9,030 bases of DNA from Lachnospiraceae bacterium (lineage in GTDB: Bacteria; Bacillota; Clostridia; Lachnospirales; Lachnospiraceae), in NCBI GenBank assembly GCA_016301965.1, contig JAEDOO010000067.1, positions 1 to 9,030 of the forward strand. The letters are read 5' to 3'. Shown here piece after piece: positions 1-5,739 of the stretch; position 1 is the first letter of the stretch, and each line of letters begins with the position of its first letter. Position numbers and translations under genes: made by a program. The notes under the pieces are model-generated. The model had not been told where the DNA came from. It saw nothing but the letters and a program-made list of their open reading frames with translations, and did no database searches.

Positions 1-40
1 TGCCATTGAGGATGTGCTGAAGGTTAGAATTGTGAAATAA
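1..40 (+). CDS. serA: 3' end of an upstream gene, probably D-3-phosphoglycerate dehydrogenase (partial)
   Basis: Reading from base 2, the first codons give AIEDVLKVRIVK followed by TAA at 38-40. This ending resembles the C-terminus of the ACT regulatory domain of SerA, which commonly closes with a pattern like I-x-G-V-L-x-V-R-V-I. SerA oxidises 3-phosphoglycerate in the first step of serine synthesis. Only 12 residues are visible, so the call also rests on known gene order: in Clostridia a DUF1015 gene often follows serC-serA, and one follows here. The 91-base gap to the next gene shows no terminator, which fits a shared transcript. Confidence 0.55.
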   Translation, partial: AIEDVLKVRIVK

Positions 41-131
41 GATGTGATGAGCGGCTGCGCCTTTTGGAGGGGTTGGAGGACGGTAGGGAAGAGAGAGAAA
101 ACGTAAGATAGATAATAGAGGAGAAGTTATT

Positions 132-1370
132 ATGGCTACGATAAAACCGTTTAGGGCGTTTAGGCCGGGAGAGGGACTTGCGGACCGGGTGGCGGCTTTG
201 CCTTATGATGTGTATGATCGGGAGGAGGCGAAGGCTGTTGTTGAGAAGGAGCCGCTTTCGTTTCTGGGTATTGACCGGGCGGAGACGGCGTTTTCGGATG
301 AGGTGGATGAGTATGCGGACTGTGTGTATGCGAAGGCACGGGATATGCTGCAGGAGTGGATCCGTAAGGGGATTTTTGTGCAGGATGGGCAGGATTGCTT
401 TTATATATATGAGCTGACGATGGATGGGCGCAGTCAGACGGGGATCGTGGGGTGTGCTTCGGTGGATGAGTATCTGGATAATACGATTAAGAAGCATGAG
501 AATACCCGGGAGGAGAAGGAGATGGACCGTATTCGGCATGTGGATGTGACGGATATGCAGACGGGGCCGATTTTTCTGGCGTATCATGCCAGTGAGAGGA
601 TCGAGAACGTGATCGCCGGCATGAAACATACGCCGGCGGCGGAGGATTTTGTGTCGGAGGATGGTGTGCGCCATCGTGTGTGGGTGATCTCGGCACAGGA
701 GATGATCGCAGAGGTGGCTGATGCATTTTCGGCTGTTACTTCCATATATATTGCGGATGGCCATCATCGCTGTGCGTCTGCGGTGAAAGTGGCTTTAAAA
801 CGCAGAAAAGAGCATCCGGACTATGACGGTACGGAAGCCTTTAACTATTTTATGTCGGTGCTGTTTGCGGATAATGAACTGAAGATCATGGATTATAATC
901 GCCTGATCCTGGATGCTAAGGGACAGGATCATGACAGTATTCTGGCCTTTATCCGACAGAAATGTGATGTGGAAGGGCCGTTTGCTGAACCGGTTCATCC
1001 GGAGAAAAAAGGGCAGTTTGGTATGTATGACAGCACAGGATGGTATCGTCTGACCATTCATGCGGAGTATGAGAGTGACGATGCGGTAGAGGGACTGGAC
1101 GTGTCTATTCTGCAGAGAGAGATCCTGCAGCCGCTGTTTGCTGTTGAGGATCCAAAGACGGATCCGGGCATTGATTTTGTCGGTGGTATTCGGGGACTAT
1201 CTGAGCTGGAGCGAAGAGTGCATGAGGATGCAAAGGTGGCATTTTCTCTGTATCCTACATCCATACAGGAGCTTTTTGCAGTGGCAGATCAGGGGAAACT
1301 GATGCCGCCAAAGTCCACCTGGTTTGAACCAAAACTGAGAAGTGGGCTGTTTTTACACAGCTTGCACTGA
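132..1370 (+). CDS. DUF1015 family protein, serine-operon associated
   Basis: This 412-residue protein matches the DUF1015 family as I know it: an N-terminal KPFRAFRP opening, a PYDVYDREEA segment near residues 24-33, a KHENTREEKEMDRIRH segment at 121-136, and IADGHHRCASA at 207-217. The length is usual for the family. The start is supported by GAGGAG at 118-123, eight bases before ATG. The biochemical role is not established to my knowledge. The DGHHR motif recalls the ParB/sulfiredoxin fold, which also includes the archaeal free-serine kinase SerK, so a role in phosphoserine or serine chemistry is a reasonable inference from the neighbouring serA end. The protein has no signal peptide or membrane segment and should be cytosolic. 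The first ~650 bases use many GCG, CGG and GGG codons, and the remainder looks more like the rest of the window. Confidence 0.85.
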   Translation: MATIKPFRAFRPGEGLADRVAALPYDVYDREEAKAVVEKEPLSFLGIDRAETAFSDEVDEYADCVYAKARDMLQEWIRKGIFVQDGQDCFYIYELTMDGRSQTGIVGCASVDEYLDNTIKKHENTREEKEMDRIRHVDVTDMQTGPIFLAYHASERIENVIAGMKHTPAAEDFVSEDGVRHRVWVISAQEMIAEVADAFSAVTSIYIADGHHRCASAVKVALKRRKEHPDYDGTEAFNYFMSVLFADNELKIMDYNRLILDAKGQDHDSILAFIRQKCDVEGPFAEPVHPEKKGQFGMYDSTGWYRLTIHAEYESDDAVEGLDVSILQREILQPLFAVEDPKTDPGIDFVGGIRGLSELERRVHEDAKVAFSLYPTSIQELFAVADQGKLMPPKSTWFEPKLRSGLFLHSLH

Positions 1371-1400
1371 AAATGTCGATTATTATTTGGATAAAAAAAG

Positions 1401-1436
1401 AACGTTTGAGCGAAACGTTTTGGGTAAAATGCCCAA
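1401..1436. repeat. Two adjacent inverted repeats between DUF1015 and the HPr-like gene
   Basis: AACGTTT at 1401-1407 and AAACGTT at 1413-1419 form a perfect 7-bp dyad around GAGCG. Directly after, TTGGGT at 1420-1425 can pair with GCCCAA at 1431-1436 around AAAAT, with one G-T pair. No T-run follows, so a terminator is unlikely on the + strand. The position upstream of the promoter at 1565 would suit an operator or a decaying sequence. Apart from this pair and that promoter I see nothing functional in 1371-1624. Confidence 0.35.
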
Positions 1437-1564
1437 GAGCCCGAAAAAGTTAGTTCTGCAAAACGGTAAAGTTGATTTGTTTGTTTATGAAATGCGCATT
1501 CCGGATTGGCAGAATCCATATGAATAGCTAATAAGGATGCTGTTTTTGAAGAATATGGGCAAGA

Positions 1565-1593
1565 TTGACATTTTTACATTCATGAATTACTAT
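1565..1593 (+). promoter_or_regulatory. Sigma-A type promoter for the HPr-like operon
   Basis: A perfect -35 TTGACA at 1565-1570 is followed by a 17-base spacer and a -10 TACTAT at 1588-1593. Transcription would start near 1600, about 25 bases ahead of the ATG at 1625. It is the best match to the housekeeping consensus in the window. Confidence 0.75.
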
Positions 1594-1624
1594 GCCTATG
1601 TCAGTAAAATAAGGAGAGATCAAT

Positions 1625-1870
1625 ATGAGAGAAGAAAAAGTCATCGTATCGCACAGCATTGAAAAAGAACACTCACTGGCTAATCTTGTACAGATCGCCT
1701 GCAGGTTTGACAGTCGGATCCAGATCCGTTGTGATGAGAAAACGCTGAATGCCAAGAGTATCATTGGCATGATGTCTTTAAATCCACAGGCAGGAGCAGA
1801 ACTGACAGTCACGGCAGAGGGAGCAGATGAGAGTCAGGCTATCCAAGAAATTATTGATTTTCTCCGGTAA
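1625..1870 (+). CDS. HPr-like protein lacking the catalytic histidine
   Basis: This 81-residue protein has the length and pattern of the PTS phosphocarrier HPr: VQIACRF at 22-28 matches the end of helix 1, and NAKSIIGMMSL at 42-52 matches the region around regulatory Ser46, here Ser45. The active-site block, normally GLHARPA, is replaced by an EKEHSLA-like stretch. Ungapped alignment puts Lys14 where His15 should be and His16 where Arg17 should be. It therefore should not carry phosphate from Enzyme I in the usual way, while the serine that HPr kinase modifies is kept. It may be a regulatory paralogue, comparable in idea to Crh of Bacillus, which also lacks His15. AAGGAG at 1611-1616 sets the start. 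The next gene begins 24 bases downstream, so the two probably share a transcript. Confidence 0.8.
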   Translation: MREEKVIVSHSIEKEHSLANLVQIACRFDSRIQIRCDEKTLNAKSIIGMMSLNPQAGAELTVTAEGADESQAIQEIIDFLR

Positions 1871-1894
1871 AGTATCAGTTAGGAGGATACAGAT

Positions 1895-2323
1895 ATGGTA
1901 AAGAAAACAGTTAACACTGAAACAGTTAAAGAAACTGCAAAAAAGACAGCTGAGGTTGTTAAACAGGCGGCAAAGGAAACAACTACTGTAGCCAAAAAAG
2001 CTGCCAAAGAAACAGCAGACAGTGTAAAGAAAACAGCCAAAGAGACCTCTACAGCAACCAAGAAAGCTGTGAAGGAGACTACAGCTGCTGTAAAGAAAAC
2101 CGCTAAGAAGGAATACACCAAGCTGGCTCTGAAGGAGACCTATATTCAGGTGGCCGGAAATGAGTACAAAGAGACAGAGATTCTGAAAAAGGTTGAGGAG
2201 TCTTTCCTGGCAGCTGGTCATAAGATTACTTCTATGAAGAGTCTGCAGCTTTATGTGAAACCGGAGGATGGTGCTGCTTACTATGTGGTAAACGGTGAGA
2301 TCACTGGTAGAGTAGATCTGTAA
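1895..2323 (+). CDS. Lys/Ala/Thr-rich repeat protein with C-terminal DUF6465-like domain
   Basis: The protein has 142 residues in two parts. Residues 16-70 are five consecutive 11-residue repeats of the form K-E-T-x-x-x-x-K-K-x-A (for example KETADSVKKTA at 38-48), with a weaker copy at 5-15. They are rich in Lys, Ala and Thr, have no aromatic residues, and would form a long positively charged helix. Residues 74-142 form a compact domain containing TYIQVAGNEY and LQLYVKPEDGAAYYVVNGEI, which I recognise as resembling DUF6465 of Clostridia. No function is known to me. The repeats resemble both histone H1-like tails and the 11-mers of LEA group 3 proteins, so nucleic acid or membrane binding are both possible. 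AGGAGG at 1881-1886 supports the start. It follows the HPr-like gene in the same apparent operon. Confidence 0.8.
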   Translation: MVKKTVNTETVKETAKKTAEVVKQAAKETTTVAKKAAKETADSVKKTAKETSTATKKAVKETTAAVKKTAKKEYTKLALKETYIQVAGNEYKETEILKKVEESFLAAGHKITSMKSLQLYVKPEDGAAYYVVNGEITGRVDL

Positions 2324-2333
2324 TATGACGGAC

Positions 2334-2484
2334 GGGGCTGCGGCGGATCTGCGGTTTCCGGCTATGTATATAAACCTCCTGCTCCTACTGCGCTCGCTCC
2401 GAGCCTGTAGTCTCGGAGTCGTGCTCGCTAAAGTCGCGGGAAGTTTATATACATAGCCGGAGACCGCAGATCCGCCGCAGCCCC
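2334..2484. repeat. 151-bp palindromic element with 42-bp arms
   Basis: Bases 2334-2375 and 2443-2484 are reverse complements over 42 bp with a single difference (T2356 against G2462, a wobble in RNA). Pairing continues inward to 2382/2436 with few breaks. The ~50-base centre holds a second perfect hairpin, CTCCGAG at 2397-2403 with CTCGGAG at 2412-2418. The element is more GC-rich than its surroundings and encodes nothing visible. It lies between the ends of two convergent genes, so as RNA it could end transcription or protect the 3' end of the DUF6465-like message; a T7 run begins 15 bases after it. Its size and near-perfect symmetry suggest a dispersed, mobile-type palindrome rather than an ordinary terminator. 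Confidence 0.85.
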
Positions 2485-2498
2485 TGTTTGATGGAATG

Positions 2499-2518
2499 TT
2501 TTTTTGGGCAAAAAAAAT
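2499..2518. terminator. T-run/A-run pair between the palindrome and tRNA-Thr
   Basis: Seven T at 2499-2505 and eight A at 2510-2517 flank GGGC. On the - strand the A-run becomes a long T-run two bases after the tRNA-Thr 3' end, which suits release of RNA polymerase after the tRNA. On the + strand the T-run follows the large palindrome. The A/T stem itself is weak, so the T-runs are probably the working part. Confidence 0.4.
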
Positions 2519-2519
2519 A

Positions 2520-2592
2520 AGCCGATAAGCGGATTCGAACCGCTGACCTACGCATTACGAGTGCGTCGCACTACCTGCTGTGCTATATCGGC
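2520..2592 (-). tRNA. tRNA-Thr (anticodon CGT)
   Basis: Read on the - strand, the 73 bases fold into a full cloverleaf: acceptor GCCGATA/TATCGGC, D stem GCAC/GTGC with loop AGCAGGTA, anticodon stem ACGCA/TGCGT with loop CTCGTAA, variable loop AGGTC, T stem AGCGG/CCGCT with loop TTCGAAT, and discriminator T. The anticodon CGT (positions 2559-2557) reads ACG, so it charges threonine. CCA is not encoded and must be added after transcription. It stands alone and converges on the DUF6465-like gene. Confidence 0.96.
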
Positions 2593-2603
2593 TTGACTTG
2601 TTT

Positions 2604-2631
2604 ATTATACCGTAAAATAGAAATAATGCAA
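2604..2631 (-). promoter_or_regulatory. Promoter of tRNA-Thr
   Basis: On the - strand a perfect -10 TATAAT (2609-2604) lies 12 bases before the tRNA 5' end. TTGCAT (2631-2626) is a partial -35 at a 16-base spacing. The -10 is convincing and the -35 is weak. Confidence 0.65.
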
Positions 2632-2713
2632 GAGTTAATTTGAATTTTCTGTAACGCATTTCCTGTAACGGGTATTTGATTTTTACTTTTTATTGTGTAT
2701 GGGGGAGAACACG

Positions 2714-2890
2714 ATGGCATATAGCTGTGAGACCTGCGCAAATTATGCGTATGATGAGGAAGAAGATTTTTACGAGTGTGATGTGAATATGGACGAGGAT
2801 GATTATGGCAGACTTTTGTCCGGAAATATGAAGGAATGTCCATATTATCAGAATAACGATGAATATCGTATTGTCCGCAAACAAATGTAA
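2714..2890 (+). CDS. Small four-cysteine acidic protein (DUF6472-like)
   Basis: This is a 58-residue protein beginning MAYSCETCANYAYDEEED. Cysteines lie at 5, 8, 22 and 42 (CxxC, then two single cysteines in EC and ECPYY), which could bind one zinc ion. The middle is strongly acidic and the end is basic (RIVRKQM). It resembles the short DUF6472 family of Clostridia; I know of no function. The start at 2714 is chosen because GGGGGAG at 2701-2707 lies six bases before it. An in-frame TTG at 2693 would place this ribosome binding site inside the gene. No clear promoter was found, only a repeated CTGTAACG at 2649-2656 and 2663-2670. The region 2891-3055 after it is AT-rich and I see no gene in it. 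Confidence 0.8.
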   Translation: MAYSCETCANYAYDEEEDFYECDVNMDEDDYGRLLSGNMKECPYYQNNDEYRIVRKQM

Positions 2891-3055
2891 TTGCATACAT
2901 TAGGCTAAAGAGAGCCATCGCAGATCATTTTTGCGTCTTCGCAGGAAACATGAAATACATGATTATTTGAGTTACAAAACAAATACATATATTTTACGAA
3001 AAGATTAAATTACAAGAATTATAAAGAAACTATAAAAAAAACCTAAATTTTACTA

Positions 3056-3084
3056 TTGAATTCATCGAATTGCAGTGGTATATT
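3056..3084 (+). promoter_or_regulatory. Promoter of the 167-aa protein / cstA operon
   Basis: TTGAAT at 3056-3061, a 17-base spacer and TATATT at 3079-3084 match sigma-A hexamers at 4/6 and 5/6. The start of transcription would be near 3091, leaving a leader of about 25 bases. The -35 overlaps TGAATTCA, a perfect 8-bp palindrome (3057-3064) that could bear on regulation. Confidence 0.6.
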
Positions 3085-3116
3085 TAAGCAGTTAAAAGAT
3101 AGATATGGAGCTTACT

Positions 3117-3620
3117 ATGAAGTATACTAGAGAAGAAGCTATTGAGCGAATGCTGAAAAGCTACAGTGTCTATTATAATGTGACTCGGTTCGAAGATGAA
3201 CAGAAACCGCTCACAGCCCTCTGTGAGTTTTTTCAGCACACGGAGAAGTATGTACTGTCCAGAAAGGCTAATTTGTGGACAGCAGATTCGGAAGAATTTC
3301 TGTATCTTTTTACTATGGAGCATCTGACGCTGGATGATTTTGAAAAATACAGCGCTTATGCCCGGGAGGAAGGCCTTCAGAAGATCAATGTAGGTCCCGG
3401 TCATATGAACAGCAATATAGTTGCGGTTTTTGTCTGCGACAGCTGTGATGAGGATGCCCGCCAGGCATTGAAGAAATGCCGTTTTCACAAAAGTTTCAAA
3501 TTTTCATTCCATGGATGGATGGACCTGCATACGATTCTTGTAGATATGGGTTCTGACCGTATCGAAGGTAACAGTATCAGCAGAAATGGAGTGAAATTAT
3601 TGAAAAATATACTCAAGTAA
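3117..3620 (+). CDS. Conserved-looking protein of unknown function, upstream of cstA
   Basis: I do not recognise this 167-residue protein. It begins MKYTREEAIERMLKSYSVYY and ends in a basic stretch, GVKLLKNILK. No signal peptide or membrane segment is visible. Notable features are CDSC in the middle, a following basic CRFHKSFKF run, and a balanced soluble composition. The start at 3117 is preferred because GGAG at 3107-3110 sits six bases ahead. An ATG at 3105 would add four residues, overlaps that site and has only a poor site of its own. Codon use is ordinary for the window. It ends 23 bases before cstA with no terminator between, so the two are almost certainly cotranscribed. That suggests a role tied to CstA, such as regulation or handling of the imported substrate, but this is inference. 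Confidence 0.8.
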   Translation: MKYTREEAIERMLKSYSVYYNVTRFEDEQKPLTALCEFFQHTEKYVLSRKANLWTADSEEFLYLFTMEHLTLDDFEKYSAYAREEGLQKINVGPGHMNSNIVAVFVCDSCDEDARQALKKCRFHKSFKFSFHGWMDLHTILVDMGSDRIEGNSISRNGVKLLKNILK

Positions 3621-3643
3621 CAAGGAAAAAAGGGAGGCTTACT

Positions 3644-5380
3644 ATGAATTCATTAGTACTCTTACTCATCTGTATCGCTATCCTTGCTTGTGGTTACATC
3701 TTCTACGGTGGATGGCTCTGCAAACAGTGGGGCGTAGGTGAGAGCAAAGAACCTACACCGGCTCACGCTCTGGAAGACGGTGTTGACTATGTTCCGGCAA
3801 AAGCTCCGGTTCTGATGGGACATCATTTCTCATCCATCGCCGGTGCAGGCCCGATCACAGGACCTATCGGTGCTGCCATGTTTGGATGGCTGCCTGTAAC
3901 TTTGTGGGTTCTGATCGGTGGTATCTTCTTCGGTGGTGTACATGACTTTGGTGCACTGTTCGCATCTGTTCGTCATAAAGGACAGTCCATCGGTGAGGTT
4001 ATCTCCGCAAACATGAGCCGTCGCGCGAAAAGACTGTTCATCATCTTCTCTTATCTGACACTGATCCTGGTAGTAGCTGCATTCGCATCTATCGTTGCAT
4101 CTACTTTCGGCGCTGTTGTTGATGAGAGCGGTGCCATTGATGTGGCAGCCAGCGGTACACAGGCTTCTGTAGCTATGGTATCTATTCTGTTCATCCTGAT
4201 CGCTATCGTATTCGGTTTCTGCGTATATCGCCGTAACGTACCGATGAGTATCGCTTCTATTATCGGTGTTATTGCTATTGTAGTGATCATGGCTGTTGGT
4301 ATGAACTTCCATCCGATCTACCTGACCACTAAGACATGGATGATCATCGTTGGTATCTATATTGCCATCGCATCTGTAACTCCGGTCTGGATCCTTCTGC
4401 AGCCCCGTGACTACCTGAGCTCCTTCCTGCTTTACGCAATGATGGCTGTAGCTCTGGTTGGTATCTTCGTATCTCATGCACCGATGGGCGGAGCAGACGG
4501 ACTTCCGATGGTAACAAGCTTTGCAGTAGATAACGGAAACGGTATGCAGTATATGTTCCCGGTACTGTTTACAACAGTTGCCTGCGGTGCTATTTCCGGT
4601 TTCCATTCACTCGTTTCTTCCGGTACAACATCCAAACAGCTGGATAAAGAAACAGACGCTAAGCCGATCGCTTACGGCGGCATGCTTCTGGAGTGTGTAC
4701 TGGCAGTTATCACTGTATGTGCTATCAACTTTGCTTACAAATACAACGCAGCTAATCCGGACACTGCTCTGACAGGTGCTACAGCTATCTTCGGTGGTGG
4801 TATCGCTCAGATGTACGCTGCATTCGGACCGGGCGTTGTTAAAGTTCTGAGAACTCTTCTGGTTCTTACATATTCTGCATTCTGTCTGACTTCTCTGGAT
4901 ACAGCTACACGTCTTGCACGTTTCATGTTCCAGGAGTTCTGGCTTGAGCCGGGACAGACACCGAAGGATATCAAAGAAGGATGGAAGAAAGTTATGGTCA
5001 ACCCGTACTTTGCTACAATCCTTACTGTAGTTCTTGGTGTTATCCTTGGTATGACAGGATATGGCAAGATCTGGGGTCTGTTCGGAGCAGCTAACCAGCT
5101 GCTGGCAGGTATCGGTCTTCTGGCTGTTGCTACATGGCTTGGCAATGCCGGAAAGAACAACAAGATGTTCCTGGCTCCGATGGCTTTCATGATCGTTGTA
5201 ACAATCTGCTCTCTGGCTCTGACCGTAAAGAATCAGATCGGTCTGATCACAGCTGGTACAGCAGACTGGGGCGCTTACGCACAGTCCATCCTGGGCGTTC
5301 TGCTGATCATCCTGGCAATTGTTCTGGTTATCGAAGGTATCCAGACACTGGCTGGCAAAAACAAAAAAGCAGCTGCTTAA
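3644..5380 (+). CDS. cstA: Carbon starvation protein A family transporter
   Basis: This 578-residue integral membrane protein belongs to the CstA family. It opens with a hydrophobic helix, then a PTPAHALEDGVDYVPAKAPVL segment, the HHFSSIAGAGPITGPI signature at 60-75 and GGVHDFGALFASVRHKG at 97-113, followed by many further hydrophobic helices and a short basic tail. Family members in Enterobacteria import pyruvate, and others have been linked to peptide uptake during nutrient stress. The substrate here cannot be read from sequence. The length fits shorter Firmicutes members; Escherichia coli CstA is longer. AGGGAGG at 3631-3637 sets the start. Codon choice is markedly uniform (ATC, CTG, GGT, GTA, GCT), which suggests high expression. 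A strong terminator follows directly. Confidence 0.95.
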   Translation: MNSLVLLLICIAILACGYIFYGGWLCKQWGVGESKEPTPAHALEDGVDYVPAKAPVLMGHHFSSIAGAGPITGPIGAAMFGWLPVTLWVLIGGIFFGGVHDFGALFASVRHKGQSIGEVISANMSRRAKRLFIIFSYLTLILVVAAFASIVASTFGAVVDESGAIDVAASGTQASVAMVSILFILIAIVFGFCVYRRNVPMSIASIIGVIAIVVIMAVGMNFHPIYLTTKTWMIIVGIYIAIASVTPVWILLQPRDYLSSFLLYAMMAVALVGIFVSHAPMGGADGLPMVTSFAVDNGNGMQYMFPVLFTTVACGAISGFHSLVSSGTTSKQLDKETDAKPIAYGGMLLECVLAVITVCAINFAYKYNAANPDTALTGATAIFGGGIAQMYAAFGPGVVKVLRTLLVLTYSAFCLTSLDTATRLARFMFQEFWLEPGQTPKDIKEGWKKVMVNPYFATILTVVLGVILGMTGYGKIWGLFGAANQLLAGIGLLAVATWLGNAGKNNKMFLAPMAFMIVVTICSLALTVKNQIGLITAGTADWGAYAQSILGVLLIILAIVLVIEGIQTLAGKNKKAAA

Positions 5381-5396
5381 GCAGTTTTAGATTGAT

Positions 5397-5432
5397 GAGG
5401 AGCGTATCTCTTTGGGGATACGCTCCTTTATT
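5397..5432 (+). terminator. Intrinsic terminator of cstA
   Basis: GGAGCGTATC at 5399-5408 pairs perfectly with GATACGCTCC at 5417-5426. One A-T pair extends it outward and a further C-G pair inward leaves a TTTG loop. TTTATT follows at 5427-5432. It lies 16 bases after the cstA stop and separates that operon from the folate genes. Confidence 0.9.
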
Positions 5433-5515
5433 GCTATGCATATCAATAAAAAGTCCAGTGGATCATTTTGCCCATAAGAAAAATGATGAGAAATGGTATT
5501 TTTATATAAAAATGC

Positions 5516-5543
5516 TTGTACTTTTTCAGTACTGTGCTATACT
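5516..5543 (+). promoter_or_regulatory. Extended -10 promoter of the folate operon
   Basis: TATACT at 5538-5543 is preceded directly by TGC, giving an extended -10. TTGTAC at 5516-5521 is a partial -35 at a 16-base spacing. Transcription would begin near 5550, just ahead of the riboswitch candidate. Between the cstA terminator and this promoter lie two dyads: ATTGCTATGCATATCAAT at 5430-5447 and ATCATTTT/AAAATGAT at 5462-5469/5480-5487. Confidence 0.6.
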
Positions 5544-5573
5544 TACGTTGATGAATTTACATATTAATAAAAA

Positions 5574-5670
5574 GCAAAATAGGACTCTGTGCGTCAAGTG
5601 TTCAGTGGATGGGGAGTTGTCGCCGAAACGAAAAGCCTTTGGTTTACGATACAGGGTTCGCACCCGTTGC
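5574..5670 (+). promoter_or_regulatory. Candidate tetrahydrofolate (THF) riboswitch aptamer
   Basis: The layout follows the THF riboswitch as known from Streptococcus mutans. P1 is GCAA/TTGC (5574-5577/5667-5670). TAG follows at 5580-5582. P2 is CTCTGT/ACAGGG (5585-5590/5651-5656) plus CGT/ACG (5592-5594/5646-5648). The junction GCGTCAAGTG (5591-5600) matches GCGTTAAGTG. P3 is TTCAGTGG/TCGCCGAA (5601-5608/5620-5627) with one mismatch and a GGGGAGTTG-type loop. ACGAA precedes P4, AAGCC/GGTTT (5633-5637/5641-5645). The 3' segment TTCGCACCCG (5657-5666) parallels TTGCATCCG and can pair partly with the P3 loop. It sits ahead of folE and a terminator, which fits folate feedback. The alignment was made by eye from memory; a distant resemblance of GGGGAGTTGTCGCCGAA to the lysine riboswitch was considered, but the size and context do not fit it. 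Confidence 0.72.
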
Positions 5671-5688
5671 CGTTTTTTTATGACTGGT

Positions 5689-5739
5689 ACTCATAGTATG
5701 TGTGGACGGGAGATGCACCACATGACTATGAGTTTTTTT
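5689..5739 (+). terminator. Intrinsic terminator in the folE leader (riboswitch expression platform)
   Basis: ACTCATAGT at 5689-5697 pairs with ACTATGAGT at 5725-5733. After one bulged G, ATGTG (5698-5702) pairs with CACAT (5719-5723). Seven T follow at 5733-5739. It lies between the riboswitch and folE, so it must be bypassed for the operon to be expressed. CCCGT at 5663-5667, in the aptamer 3' segment, can pair with ACGGG at 5706-5710 in the terminator loop, which could link the two. Confidence 0.82.

Noticed and set aside
24..767. Long open frame of 247 codons on the - strand opposite DUF1015
   Set aside because: The product is low-complexity, rich in His, Arg, Leu and Ile, as expected from the antisense of a purine-rich gene; it has no supported start and lies over a clear + strand gene.
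1340..1370. Terminator at the end of DUF1015 (GCTGT/ACAGC with flanking AGTG/CACT)
   Set aside because: The stem is interrupted and no T-run follows.
1342..1527. Possible 61-codon ORF overlapping the end of DUF1015
   Set aside because: No ribosome binding site at the ATG or at later starts, it begins inside the DUF1015 gene, it spans two inverted repeats, and the product resembles nothing I recognise. A decayed small gene cannot be excluded.
2334..2484. CRISPR repeat or insertion sequence
   Set aside because: There is only one palindromic unit, no regularly spaced repeats, no transposase frame and no evident target duplication.
2901..2920. GGCT/AGCC hairpin after the four-cysteine gene
   Set aside because: It has only four base pairs and no adjacent T-run, so it is too weak to call a terminator.
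3830..4606. 258-codon open frame on the - strand within cstA
   Set aside because: It is a shadow of the strongly biased cstA codons; the product is rich in Cys, His, Tyr and Asp with no domain.
5581..5660. Lysine riboswitch, suggested by GGGGAGTTGTCGCCGAA
   Set aside because: The lysine aptamer is much longer and precedes lysine genes. The helices and the GCGTCAAGTG junction fit the THF class and the folate context better.
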